From contig JAFFJZ010000008.1 in assembly GCA_018340375.1 (NCBI GenBank), forward strand, positions 992,001 through 1,056,000: 64,000 nt of DNA, in the 5' to 3' direction. A program made the translations under genes and the position numbers. Source of the stretch: Gonatopus flavifemur. Its lineage: Eukaryota; Arthropoda; Insecta; Hymenoptera; Dryinidae. The notes under the pieces were generated by a model. It worked only from the letters and a program-made list of their open reading frames with translations, did no database searches and was not told where the DNA came from. Shown one piece after another: positions 45,114 through 56,179 of this stretch (its first letter is position 1; each line of letters opens with the position of its first letter).

Positions 45114-45948
45114 TGAGTCGATGCAAGGTACTGAGAATTCTCGATTCATCCACATCATATTTGAATAACCTCATATATATCCAAAGGCTGATGACTTATA
45201 CACGATTAAGGTGTTACTAGTATTAATATTGAACAAACGAAATATGTTCAGATATATTTTATAAACAACTCCAAAACACTTTGATACTTCAAAAAAATTA
45301 GGGACACATTTCTGATTATTTTCTATACTAATCGAAAAACGTAAAAAGCCGATTTATATTCTTCTATTGAATTGAATTTTGATACGTTCGGTTAAATTTT
45401 CTCACTCGATAAACCATATCCAATTTCGTGCGTTTTGTTTCTTATCCTTTCAGTTTCTAAAGAAATTACATAAATTATTAGTTGGAACATTTCACGCACG
45501 AATCAAATCACGAAACACCTTTTACCTGGTACACTACGTGTGAAGTCTGACTCCAGACTGACACCCCTCTGGAAACAAGAACGGGGTGAGCTGCTTTCTT
45601 CCACGGTCATAAGGTGGTCTTTGTCGTTAGGAAGGGAATAGGACAGGTACTGAACTTCCTCATTATTTTCTCGTCACTTTTCTAGGTACAGCAATGTTTG
45701 AATGAATGATCCAATCCTCATAGTGATCACGCAAAGAGGAGGGTACAAATGGTATAAAGCGTCAGTTTATGTTGAATTTTTGACTAATCTGTGTCAATAT
45801 AAGTTTGATAGATCATATGAGTACATCTATTCTTTCTTATTGAATTTTTATGGATTTTTGGAATTGAAGAAGTGCATGTAGGAAAGACATTTTGTAATAT
45901 TTTCCTCTGGGCACCTATATTGACACCTGATTCATCGCCGTGACGGTA
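45114..45948. other. Unassigned DNA
   Basis: A small GC-richer patch at 45535-45640 has no recognised feature; otherwise AT-rich. Confidence 0.35.
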
Positions 45949-46156
45949 CACCGAGAGAAATTTGAATAGTTACATTAACTATTTGAGGACAACCATTCAC
46001 ACTCAATATTCACAACTATATAAACAGCTATGATAACTTGTTTATAGTGAAGAAAATTATTTATATATTTGCGTTAATTATGAAAAGAGTTGGAAAAATT
46101 ATAATTGAATAGCTGTCATCTCACATAGTTACCATGACTATGAATTTCTCTGAATG
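45949..46156. mobile_element. 208-bp MITE with TA flanks
   Basis: Ends caccgagagaaatt and aatttctctgaatg, TA on both sides. The interior is AT-rich with aactat/atagtt words in both orientations. Non-coding; belongs to the shared-terminus group. Confidence 0.6.
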
Positions 46157-46378
46157 TATAAAGTTTTAGGGAGTATAAGACTGAGCATTTGAGTCACGCG
46201 TTCAGGAGATACGTTGCAATGAGTTGGAGACAGAGCCGGATTAACGCATGAGCCTGACTGGGCCCGGGCCCCAAACAGTTGGGAGGCCCCCATCAATCGA
46301 ATGACAAAAATATGGATTTTTCTGTCTGGCGGAGAGAATTTGATAATTACGAAGAATTAGCAAAGGAATTATCTAAAA

Positions 46379-46880
46379 ACGAAAAAAAATTAGTACACGA
46401 CTTTCTTTTTCTGACTCATGTACAGATAATATCACTCTAGACGGTAAAGATAAATTCAGGATCGAAGTTTTTATCCCTATAATTGATAAACTGTCAGCTG
46501 AATTAACACGTAGGAGTGAAGAATATAGAAAGATATATGATACATTTGAATTCATTTTAAATATTGGAAATATGAACGATGATGATATAAAAATGAATTG
46601 TGAAAAGCTTTGTGAAATGTACCCTCATGATTTCGACAAATCTTGCATAGTATGTGAGTTCATACATTTCAAATTTTATTTAATTAACACATTTACAGAT
46701 GGGAAATTGAAAGAATCGAAAAAATCGATAAGAAAGATTTATGAGTTATCATATATTGATGATATGGCAACACTTCCCAAACGCAGAAATAGGCATAAGA
46801 ATATTTTTAACTATATTACCTACGAATGTTAGCGTTGAGAGATCGTTCTCCCGATTAGCTTTGATAAAAAAAAACTTGAC
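46379..46880 (+). pseudogene. hAT transposase C-terminal remnant
   Basis: An open frame without a start codon runs from 46379 to the stop at 46832. It reads FRIEVFIPIIDKLSAELTRR and SEEYRKIYDTFEFILNIGN, and further on CEFIHFKFYLINT. A shift of frame near 46775 then gives PNAEIGIRIFLTILP and NVSVERSFSRLALIKKNL, the hAT dimerisation domain (the VERSFS motif corresponds to the usual AERSFS). The BED finger and most of the catalytic core are absent. It resembles the ZMYM/52-kDa-repressor-like insect hAT group, by style only. Non-functional because of the deletion, frameshift and a following stop. Confidence 0.88.
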
Positions 46881-47101
46881 GAATACAGTGTAATGTGTAT
46901 AGAAAGTGAGTTATTACATTCTATCAATTGGACGAAATAATCGACGAATCCGTATCACAAAAAATAAGGCGAGAATGTATTTAATATTTTATTTGAATAA
47001 CTTATTACTGTTCAGTAATTGATTTCTCATTCCTATTAATTCCTAAATATAACGGATATGTAAAAAATGCGGCCAAGTGTAGTCTTTTCATGTACAGCAA
47101 T

Positions 47102-47818
47102 TTAAGGGATATATACAGGGGCTTATACTCAGTTGCACGGTCGAAAAAAGGCGCTCTTTTAAAAATTTTTTCCTGGAGGGAATTTGATTTGACAAATACA
47201 AGAAGTAATGATACATGTAGGAGTAACTTTTAACTTAACATCAACACTTTTTATTTAAAAAAAAAATATTAGGTTGAATTGCTCTTAGAGACGATCTCCT
47301 GGGGGTCGTTTAAAAAAAAGTGTCTGAAGGTGAGCACGACATCTCCAGTTTGGGTTATTTAAAATGAAAAAGTCAAATTTTGTTAGTGGATAGATGAATC
47401 CAGGTATGTATTGATCGAAGGAATAGTCGAAATTTTGATTTTTGACAAAATGGCGGGTTCAAAAAGCAAGAAGTCCGATTGTAGATCAACATTTTTTCTT
47501 GGAATTATTCCTATGATCAGTACCTGAAAAATATGTCTGAGAAGGTTATGTTGAAATTTCAGACCGATCAGTTGAGCCGTTTTTGAGAAATTATGCTTAC
47601 CGACTTTGAAAACGCAGTTTTGAGGAAAACGCGTTCTAAGTTCCAAAATCTCATTACGCATAGTAGAAAATTGTTCACAAATGTCCTTGTAACTTGGAGA
47701 ATATTTGTTGGATTGACTTGAAATTTTCTGAGTGTATACTTCAATACGTGTACATTACGAAAATGGAATAAGAAAAAAGTCCATTTTTTGAAAATCCGAA
47801 CTGAGTATAATCCCTTAA
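47102..47818. mobile_element. 717-bp TTAA-flanked element nested in the hAT
   Basis: TTAA occurs at both edges (47102-47105, 47815-47818). The right terminus, as complement, is gggattatactcagtt; the left reads gggat, a 13-base extra piece, then tatactcagtt. TTAA duplication is the hallmark of piggyBac-type elements. The interior has overlapping reverse frames (47383-47661, 47568-47876) with no recognisable transposase, so it is probably non-autonomous. Confidence 0.7.
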
Positions 47819-47946
47819 GTTGACAGAATATTAAAAAAATATGCTTGAACTTCAAATCCGTTGAAAAGTCTGCCATTACAAGGGAGCCCCGATGATCATG
47901 ATGGGCCCAGGGCCCCCCAAATGCTTAATCCAGCTCTGGTTGGAGA

Positions 47947-50384
47947 TACTACGAAAGTTTCTTGAATGTGCTTTGAGAGCATAGTAAAAGAATTTCGGTA
48001 TGTCTGATGAAATTTGTTGGGGAGCAATTGACTGTATCACAGTCACGATCGTCAGGTTAGGGGGGGATGGGGGGCTAGAGTCTCTACATTGGACATTCCA
48101 TTTAATTGACCCAATTCATTAGTACATTTTCTTTAAAATCTCCCCAAAAATCTGTCGATTTACACAACCAAATTTCAATGAGTGAATCCACTAACATAGA
48201 TTTATTGAAAATAAAGGGGGCGGACAAATCCACGTCGCTTCTCCGTTGCCTCAACGGAGACTCTCCCTTATTTCCACGGCTCTCATTTCTCCACTGATTC
48301 TCCACCTCCAGTCCACCGAAGTCCTGGGTGGAGAATCGGTGGTTGTGCTGTACGGGCTGTGACAGCTTATGAATAGCTGCATTTGCGATTATTTTGGATA
48401 CATGTTGCTATAGCAACGAGAAGAGTGGGATAAAAAGTTAGTAAGTGCTACAGCGAATTCATTTCGTTGTGTGTGATTATCCGTCAGTATAACCAAAGTT
48501 CTGCTTGTGGTTTACTCACTTTTGGATCAAGCATATATTTGTGTATTCATTCTTGCATCTATAAATATTCAACCAATATGATTGTATGCATACCTGATAC
48601 ATCGTGAGATTTCGTCAAAATTCTTGATAGGATTTTCATATATATTTAGTGATGTCAGATAAAATGCGGAGCACAACGTTAATTGGCTCATTCTTCTGAA
48701 AAGTGTAATATGAATGGTACATGAAGTACCCAATCAGCAAAGACACCGCATTTTTTCTAGCATCACTGTATACATTTTACACTGTTCAGTCTCAAATTGA
48801 AGAGAGAAGAAAAATGCCCTTTCATTCATTCATCGATGGAAGATAGATGCGACAAAAAACCGCGAGAAAAAAGATTAGGATCTTGGAGAAAGGAAGTTTC
48901 GTAAGTTAGCAAAAAGGACGATAGCCATGCGCGATAGCGCGCGGCCCATTGGGCATAGGTCAGGCAGAAGCCAATCCAACTTTGACGACAACGGAACTTC
49001 CAGATATACGATAAAAATTGACTCCAAATCTCCCCTTCAGCCTACTCACTATTTTACGTGGAAGGAGGACGAATTTTTGTTCGTCCGTCTCTTGAATCCC
49101 TCGGATGACACCGATGCTCGTGAAAACGCCCTCCCCTCTTCATACCTTTTTCCCTTCTTCTTCCCTATTCGATACAGTCACGTTCATGTAGGAAATAGAG
49201 AACAAGGGAGAAAGGACATCGCGAAGAGGAGGAGAATATGAAACCATCGAGTCATGCATGATTCGATTCGAGGCTAAAAAATTCTCAAACGACTTTCTCA
49301 TGGAGGTCGGAGTTTCTTTGGAAATCGTTACTGTCTCCTCATGTATTGGAATTTGATTTTGTGAAATTTTTTATGAAATATTTGCATGGAATAAAAAACG
49401 GTGGAAGAGATTTTTTTTTCCGTTTTCTTTGGTTAGAATTGGAAATGATTCCTTATAGAAGTATATTTATGCCAAATTACGCCATAAGTTATGTCTTACT
49501 GACAATGTACTTCTTGCTAAATGGAATACAGTGCAGAAAAAAAAATACGTAGAAATTCTTCAATACGGTAAAACTGAAGTATTATCATATTATCATTATT
49601 AGTATTATCATTATCGTTTGACATACATAGCACCAATTGAACGATCTCAACGGAACGTGCACAGAACGTACTTCGAATATTCGCAGAACGTTTTCGATAT
49701 ATTTCGGGGCTGATTGAGTTCATTCGCTCAGGAGGATTTTAAGATTGTTGTGATGAGCATCAATATTTATTCTCCATCAACTACAACCCTTGCTTTGGAA
49801 CTTTGGAATGAACAATTGATTCTGAATCAAGCTAATTGTCACACATGAAATTTCGGTTCTTTTCTTGTTATGGATCCATAATATATACACGCAATTAGTA
49901 TGGAAGTACAGTACACTCACACAAATAGGTCACTCCCTCTCTTTTTCACTCGAACGGTTTTCACCTTGCGTTGGAAAAAGGACAGGAGCGGCCCATTCGC
50001 GAGAGTATTACGGTATTTCACGAAAAATTTGTTTCGTCTCTCGTCGTTCTCCTCCTGATATCTTCGTTATTTGGATGAAAAAGAAACCCAGTTGAATTGT
50101 CATCGGAAAACACATTTTTTGCAGGTCGCGTTCGTCGATTTTGTCAGAAAATCGGGAATTTCCCAGTCCTTTGTGTAAAAAAGTTATGTGATGAATTGAA
50201 CGAACTGTTTTTCATGTAAGAACAGTCATCGATACTCACTTTAAGACATGCATTATCAGCTGAACTGGAAAAAAATGTTGTGTCAGTACAGCCTATTAAA
50301 GCTCCCATTTCGTTGTGGGGACCATGAAAGAAAGTATTTTACATTTCTGGGCATATTTATTAGGGGTTGCGAAAGGTCTAACAT
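47947..50384. other. Mixed DNA; GC-richer at 48900-49250 and 49900-50100
   Basis: Apart from the GCGACGGAG repeat at 48218-48357, nothing can be assigned. The block 48927-49241 has a 104-codon frame with no known motif. A gggggatggggggc run at about 48061 is a local G-tract. Possible host non-coding islands. Confidence 0.35.
48218..48357 (-). repeat. GCGACGGAG repeat, diverged copy
   Basis: Contains ccacgtcgcttctccgt, tttctccactgattctcc and ggtggttgtgctgtacggg. The last block is the family's conserved end, but it reads in the opposite sense to the first block, so the copy is itself partly palindromic. Confidence 0.5.
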
Positions 50385-51015
50385 ACTACTGTGTCCAAAA
50401 AGTAAGGTGACATAGCATTTATTTCGGAAAATGTTTACTTATTCTCTCAAATCAAGTTCATCGCCTTCGAAGTAATCCCTCTGGGATACGATGCACTTAT
50501 CCCAACGGATTTTCCAATGCCCGGGACAATTGTTCAAGTCTATTTCCGGGATGGCCTTCAACTCTCTCTTCGATCCGACTTATATCTCTTCTATCGACTC
50601 AAAACGGTGTCCCCAAAGCGGTCCTTAGAGTTTGTTGAATAGCCACAGGTCACCCAGTCCTAAATCAAGTAGTTGCGGGACGATATGGGTCGAGTGTTTT
50701 GCGAATTGGCCACGAAGAATCGGTGCAGTGTGAGCCGGTGCATTGTCGTGGTGCATAAACCAAGGGTTTGAAATGGTATTGACTGATCCTTTTGCAATGC
50801 TAACCTCATCAGCAAGATATCTAATTAGCAATCAACAATTCCAAGCACCAAATCTTCAATTTTTTGGACGTGAACTACGTCAGTTGGAGTTGACAATCAA
50901 CCGGGACGCTCTTCATCTTCGACACGTTCTTGACCTTTTTCGAACTCTTTATACCACTCGTCAACATTTTTCCTCAACGTAGCTCCATCACCAAAGGTTT
51001 CCTGCACTATTATCA
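50385..51015 (-). pseudogene. Internally deleted mariner, copy 1
   Basis: On the minus strand, the HTH-type N-terminal part (EWYKEFEKGQERVEDEERPG then a stop) continues in a shifted frame as LIRYLADEVSIAKGSVNTI. It then jumps directly to FMHHDNAPAHTA and QFAKHSTHIVPQLLDLG: about 100 residues, including the first catalytic Asp, are gone. The C-terminal part runs on, and the terminus at about 50385-50411 reads ctgtgtccaaaaagtaagg on the plus strand. A mariner-family relic; distinct from the irritans copy at 15412. Confidence 0.85.
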
Positions 51016-51182
51016 ACAAATCAAAAATGAATCTCCAAAAGAATAATAAACAAATATGTTTTTTGGAAAATTAATTTTTTCGAAATTTCACATCAATTTT
51101 TACAATCCTTCAACGTCAGAATTCAAAAGAAGACAGAACAGGAGACAATCCGATAGTACGATACTACTACGCTTCGTTTTTT

Positions 51183-51655
51183 AAGCTGCTGAAATTGAAT
51201 TTCCCGATTTTTATGATCTCTGCATTTGTGGAGCACAGAATTTGCATCAAATTTTGTTTGCGGAATGAATTCTCTGCTGCTGATTTGTTGAGGATAGTGC
51301 AGAAAGCTTTTGGTGATAGAGCTATGTTGAGGAAGAATGTTTACGAATGGTATAAAAAGTTCGAAGAGGGTCAAGAACGTGTCGAAAATGAAGAGCGTCC
51401 CGGTTGACCGTCAACTCCAACTGACAAGGCTCACGTCGAAAAAATTGAAGATTTGGTGCTTGTAAATCGTTGATTGCTAATTAGAGATCTTGCTGATGAT
51501 GTTGACATTTCAAAAGAATCAGTCAATACCATTTTAGACTCTTGGTTTATGCACCACGACAATGCACTGGCTCACACTGCATTGATCCTCCGTGACCAAT
51601 TTGCAAAACACTCAACCCATATCGTTTCGCAACTACTTGATTTAGGCGTCAGGCC
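51183..51655 (+). pseudogene. Internally deleted mariner, copy 2 (inverted)
   Basis: On the plus strand: [20 protein letters not shown], then [20 protein letters not shown], a stop, then LIRDLADDVDISKESVNTIL joined straight to SWFMHHDNALAHTA and FAKHSTHIVSQLLDLG, where homology ends. It carries the same internal junction and the same nonsense codon (after RPG) as copy 1. The 3' terminus is missing. The sequence around 51165 (actacgcttcgttttttaag) may be close to the 5' end. Confidence 0.85.
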
Positions 51656-52412
51656 TGTATGAACATGTGCATTCAGGGCACTGATGCCAGATTCTAGAGG
51701 ATCATCAAGTTTTACCCTCTCCATCGGACCATCTCTCAATCCCCACCATCGCAGCCGGACGGAAGTGCGCAACGAAAACCATATTCATGTGAATCGGAAG
51801 TATTCGTTTCACTTCAACTGGGCTCGGATTATTGAGAGGGAACTAACTATCCGTCGGTCTTTGTCTTCCCTATTTTTTCTAAAATCGGCCAACCCCGTGC
51901 AAGATCGGAAGAAGTTTAAAACCGACGCGGTCGACTTACAGAAAAGCCTCACTGCTTTTCCTTTACCACACGACAATTTTATCATAATCAGTATTGAACT
52001 GATCTACCCGGCGCTCCGGCCGAGAATCGCCGGGGGCCCTTCAATATTTTTTTGTTTTTTCTTTCATTTCAAAAGTCAGTCCGACGCTGAGTATTAAACT
52101 ATCATGGAAATTTGAAATAGAATGAAATTTATAATTGTGACTCATCATGAAATATGGATCTGATGTATTTCATTATTCAATTGAATTGAATCGAATATCA
52201 GGAAATAAGGTTCAAATAAATCTCTATTGTACATAAATTTCAGAAGATTATTGGTTTTATTTATGACTGATTATGATTTCATGAATTCTTATCTCAAAAA
52301 ATCATCTAATCGCGAGATGAAAAATCAGGAAGGTTAAGGTATGTAATACGTCGCGAGTTCTCTGTGTGTGAAGATAGCTCAGGGCAGACAGCTGCAGTGT
52401 CAACCATTCCCA
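51656..52412. other. GC-richer unassigned block
   Basis: 51660-52080 is CpG-richer and holds a 137-codon forward frame (51684-52097) without recognised motifs. It may be host non-coding sequence. 52080-52412 is AT-rich and featureless. Confidence 0.35.
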
Positions 52413-52625
52413 GATAACATGTAAGCTTGCCATAAGCTTGCCAGACTTGTCATTCGATTGTTTTTGACTTGTTACTAACAACCTTGTCAGCGTAAGACTG
52501 CTACAACTCGGCTGCAAGGGTTTTGTAAGCTTGTACCATTGTCGTGTGTCAACTAGGAGGCTTATGTCAACCTTGTCACAAGCTTGTCTGACAACATTGC
52601 AACAAGGTTAAATTGCTATCACGGT
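52413..52625 (-). mobile_element. AAGCTTGTGACAAGG-type repeat, copy C
   Basis: Runs from agataacatgtaagcttgcc to aacaaggttaaattgctatc; full-length reverse-complement match to 39395-39606. The three copies show the family is multi-copy. Confidence 0.7.
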
Positions 52626-52917
52626 TACATCGTTTGTAACAGCCCGTTCGGCTGTAGTAGCAACACCGATATCCATTGGCTTCAGATGGCTAGCATAGGT
52701 GAACAGCATTATTATGAGACCATTACTTCCTTCTGAGTGTAAGAAATAATCAATTGTCGAATGTTCGACTGACAGATAATTTTGATACTTCTCTTGATAA
52801 AAAAAAATATGTCCTTTGTCCCGAAATAGGTGTATTTTATACTTATAATGCGGCAACAAAAGTACGTATTCCTAACCTTCCCGAACTAATGATGAGTGCG
52901 CGTGCGCAGTACGTTCT

Positions 52918-53135
52918 CATTACTCCCTCGGGAGGGAATAGAGGGAGTAATGAACGCTTGAGAAATAGCGTCGAGTTTATTATACCATGAGAAGGTTCAT
53001 TATTTTAGCGAAATCGGAAAACAAGTATCGTATGTCCCTCGGGAGGGAGGTGATTTTCACCTCGTGTGATTTTTGCCCGCGCTCCGCTCGGGCAACAATC
53101 ATCGTCCTCGGTGAAAATCACTCATTTCCCTCCCT
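52918..53135. repeat. Two adjacent GC-rich hairpins
   Basis: The first is a perfect 12-bp stem, cattactccctc at 52918-52929 with gagggagtaatg at 52941-52952. The second (53041-53135) is a longer stem: ggagggaggtgattttcacc opposite ggtgaaaatcactcatttcc then ctccc, topped by a gcccgcgc/gctcgggc inner stem. Both share the ctcgggaggga motif. Probably parts of one MITE-like element. Confidence 0.65.
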
Positions 53136-53546
53136 CGTAGTTTAATGTACCATTTACTTATCTGAAAAACAATAGGAAATGGTTCCTCATACCTTTTTGA
53201 TATTGATCTTCGCACATTAATCGAGTATTGTGATTGAGAATATGCGATTGGCCATACATCCCTAATAAAAAAGATTCATAAATGAACCTATATAAATCAT
53301 ATCAACATTGTTCAAATATCCTGGAGATATTATTGAGACATTTGTACTATGCGGGTCATATACACTGAGAAAAAAGCGACGTAATAACAGAAAATATCCT
53401 TGCATGGTTAACGGCATCCCGTAGAAGCTAGATCTGTCGGTAAAAAAACTTCGCTCTATCACTTTTCTACCAAAGGGGTTAGAGAAAGATAGACGTATAC
53501 TGTCTTACCCACAAATCAGTTCCTAGGGGATACCCTTAAGAACATA

Positions 53547-53803
53547 CACAGAGAGAAATAATTACCATCGTCAACAATATATTTTCCTCTTCCAAGAAAT
53601 TCATTTCCCCAAAAATATTTTCTCTTGATTCAAGAAAATTTTTCTGAAACCAAGTATAGATTTCTTGAATTGAGAAAATACTTTCTTGATTCAAGAAAAT
53701 TCCTCTTGGTTCCACACCATATTAGCTGCATTCAATAATATATATATTCCTAAAAATATTCAAGAATATATTTTCTTGGTATTAGTAATTATTTCTCTCA
53801 GTG
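53547..53803. mobile_element. 257-bp MITE with TA flanks
   Basis: TA on both sides; termini cacagagagaaataattac and gtaattatttctctcagtg are 19-bp complements with one mismatch. The interior contains repeated ttcttgattcaagaaaat-type palindromes. Non-coding. Confidence 0.85.
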
Positions 53804-54412
53804 TACGGTTGCAGTGACCTGAAATCTGGTTATGATAACCAAGAGAACAAGACACAACCACGTGAATCCGGTTGTGGCCACTAGATGAAATACTTAAAGC
53901 CAAAAATAACTACGTCACCTGGTTATGCGAACCGGATTTTCCTCTGAGTGTATGAATTGGTTTTGATATAGGGCCATCTATGGACAATATATGCATTGCT
54001 GGGCCCAAGTTATTATCCAGCGAACCATTGATAGGTGTCATTACCGTACGATTAATTTCGACTATGGCCCAGTCATTATTGGGTCAATCGTGAAATCCTG
54101 TTAGGGTCAAAATCAAAATACATAGTCAAGTTTCGTCACACCCTTCACTCACCTGCAGACGCTGGATCCATTTACATTTGAGATGTGTCTGGAAGATTTT
54201 TGGTGCTGGAATTCAATTTGACATTGATTCTTCAAATTCAATTCGATTTGAATTCGACAGGTTGATGAGAAATCCGATTCGATTCGTGAGTAAAACGCAA
54301 TTCCCACATATCTAGCTTTGATTAGAGATCAAAACAAATATTATTGATACTTTCAGTACACTTATGGAGTGTGAAAAACTTCGAATGGTTAACCTTTAGA
54401 GAACGCGAATTC
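53804..54412. other. Unassigned; possible MITE pieces
   Basis: A cactgagaaaaaagc terminus at 53366 and a tttcctctgagtg terminus followed by TA near 53950 could bound an older element around the 253-bp one before. Interiors do not pair, so I do not annotate it as one. Confidence 0.3.
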
Positions 54413-54625
54413 TTAACCTTTACGAGGTAACGTCGGGTCACTCATGCTTTTTCAAAATTTTCTCCTCTTGCCAATTTGAAGAGAAGAGTAAGCAGACTAT
54501 ATCCTAAGTAATTGTACACTAGGAGGCCAGAAGCTCCCCAAGTGTCATCACTTTAGTTCATAAACAGCATTCATAGGAGCCAATCGTAGGAGCTATCCAA
54601 AATGACGTTACCTCGTAAGGGTTAA
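54413..54625. mobile_element. piggyBac-type MITE with TTAA duplication
   Basis: TTAA at 54413-54416 and 54622-54625 bounds an element whose ends cctttacgaggtaacgtc and (complement of the right end) cccttacgaggtaacgtc differ at one base in 18. TTAA plus C-rich ends is the piggyBac pattern. It has no transposase. A further ttaacctttaga just upstream (54389) may be a fragment. Confidence 0.82.
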
Positions 54626-55189
54626 TAGTGGCTTCCCTGTTGCCCAGATCTAAACATTATTTTAAACATGAAATTACAAGGGGTCCTAAATCTCTCATTC
54701 CAAACAAGTCATTGTTGAAATAAATCCATTGAATTGTTTGCTTACAAAAAATTCTGAAATTTATGGCACATAGATATGCCCACAGTCACCGAGAAATTAA
54801 ATACTTAACATAGAACAAGGTCCTCGATAATTTCTTCATCTTTTGATTTCGATGTAAAAACAGAGATAAAGAAAAAATATCACATACAAAACAAGAAGCG
54901 AGGGTGAACAGGATCGATATCGGCTCACACGGCAGGGCTACATTTTTCAGAACATTGGGTACCTCCGCGGTAAGCCGGTCGTATGTATTCTTATGGACCA
55001 CCCTGTTTATGGCGCGCAATTTATTTCGAAATCGAAGGTAATGGCCGTCGGTTTACGCCCGGTATACTGTCTTCTCCTTTTCCACCCTCACTTTACCACC
55101 GAACCTCTTATATCTATCGGCCATCCTCATACCACACATCCAAGATGGTACAGTGATAGAAAAGAGAAAAACGGTGGGACAGGGAGAGG

Positions 55190-55192
<3 letters not shown>
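54626..55192. other. Unassigned; GC-richer from 54940
   Basis: Nothing recognised; overlapping frames on both strands up to the GA microsatellite. Confidence 0.35.

Positions 55193-55235
<43 letters not shown>
55193..55235. repeat. (GA)n microsatellite
   Basis: About 20 uninterrupted GA units; makes arginine-glutamate repeats in the forward frames crossing it, which are not evidence of coding. A TA-rich tract follows at 55322-55347. Confidence 0.92.
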
Positions 55236-55238
<3 letters not shown>

Positions 55239-55649
55239 TGGGAAGGAAGAACACATTAAAATTTCAAACAAACACAGAAATGGTCGTCATCGACTAGAAT
55301 ACGTATCGCCGTATTTCTCAATATATATATATATATGTATATATATTGTATGTATGCATACATTTATGTGCTTGTATAGCAAAACATGTCGGTAAGTTGA
55401 CAACAAAGAAAACCAAGGAGATTTGGAAAATAAGATTCCAACTCAATTGTTCAAGACAGAACATAAAGAATTTTGCATATTGGCGATTCTTCTGAATTTA
55501 TTTCCACCGTTATTATTATCTAGAATGTAAGTAACTATGAACATGAGTATTTATTCACACTTCAATGGTTCTTGTATTTCTCAATTCTCAATCCCAGAGA
55601 TCATTTTCGTGATCATGTTTCATTAGTCCCAGTGAAATTTTACCCCTGA

Positions 55650-55829
55650 ACATTTCAAACATTCATTAGGTTCTCTAAATGATATTGGAAACTTCTCTAA
55701 TGCGTCGATTTCGAAAATGTCTTTGATGCCTTCCTTGTGAGGTCTGGAAGGCATCAAAAAGATTTCCGGAATTGACGCATTAAAGACTTTCTGATATCAT
55801 TTAGGGAGCATAATGAATGTTTCAAATGT
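55650..55829. mobile_element. 180-bp foldback element
   Basis: The arms of about 84 bases pair along their length: acatttcaaacattcatta with taatgaatgtttcaaatgt, ctaaatgatat with atatcattta, taatgcgtc with gacgcatta, tgatgccttcc with ggaaggcatca. The loop is about ten bases near 55740. A mobile-element origin is likely; no target duplication could be read. Confidence 0.75.
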
Positions 55830-55876
55830 TAAAGGAAAGAATGTCTATTGGGTTGTAATTAGCCTTGCATGAACTA

Positions 55877-56127
55877 CACGGAAAGAAGAAAAACGTACTG
55901 GTTACTGTCCATAACAGCAATCAGTTGAAAAACAAATGAAAACACGCTTGGATGATAGAGGTTAGCGCGATCACAGTGATGTGTACTGCAGTGAAATTCG
56001 TGAATGCTGCTTGGACATTAACGGTTACTGGGAGACGCCGTAATGAACGGCGTAAATTTGATTTTTCATTATTTTTCAATGAATTACTGCGATTCACAGT
56101 AACCATGACTGTTTTCTTTTGTCCGTG
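55877..56127. mobile_element. 251-bp MITE with TA flanks
   Basis: TA on both sides; ends cacggaaagaagaaaa and ttttcttttgtccgtg are inverse. Inner words tactggttactgt / cacagtaaccatgact and gccgt..acggc also pair. Non-coding. Confidence 0.8.
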
Positions 56128-56179
56128 TATCTCAAATTTCGCTGCCTAGTTGGACTATTTAGGTCTTTCAGGAATCATC

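Larger units (their letters stand above)
46231..47938 (+). mobile_element. Delimited hAT element, 1.7 kb, with nested insertion
   Basis: A perfect 8-bp target duplication gttggaga lies at 46223-46230 and 47939-47946. The inverted termini are cagagccggattaa at the left and, as complement, cagagctggattaa at the right, both followed by gggccc-rich subterminal sequence. These are standard hAT signatures. Inside are the C-terminal part of a transposase (46379-46880) and a separate TTAA-flanked element (47102-47818). Without that insertion the hAT copy is only about 990 bp, an internally deleted derivative that cannot move itself. Confidence 0.93.

Noticed and set aside
47383..47876. 92- and 102-codon reverse frames inside the TTAA element
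   Set aside because: They overlap in different frames and resemble no transposase; low-complexity Phe/Lys-rich translation of AT-rich DNA.
51684..52097. 137-codon frame after the second mariner
   Set aside because: GC-richer sequence lowers stop frequency; no motif, no start context, no partner exon.
53366..53949. An outer MITE enclosing the 53547-53803 element
   Set aside because: Matching-style termini exist, but the subterminal sequences do not pair and one flank is weak.
55153..55395. Arg-Glu repeat protein
   Set aside because: Produced by the GA microsatellite, not by coding selection.
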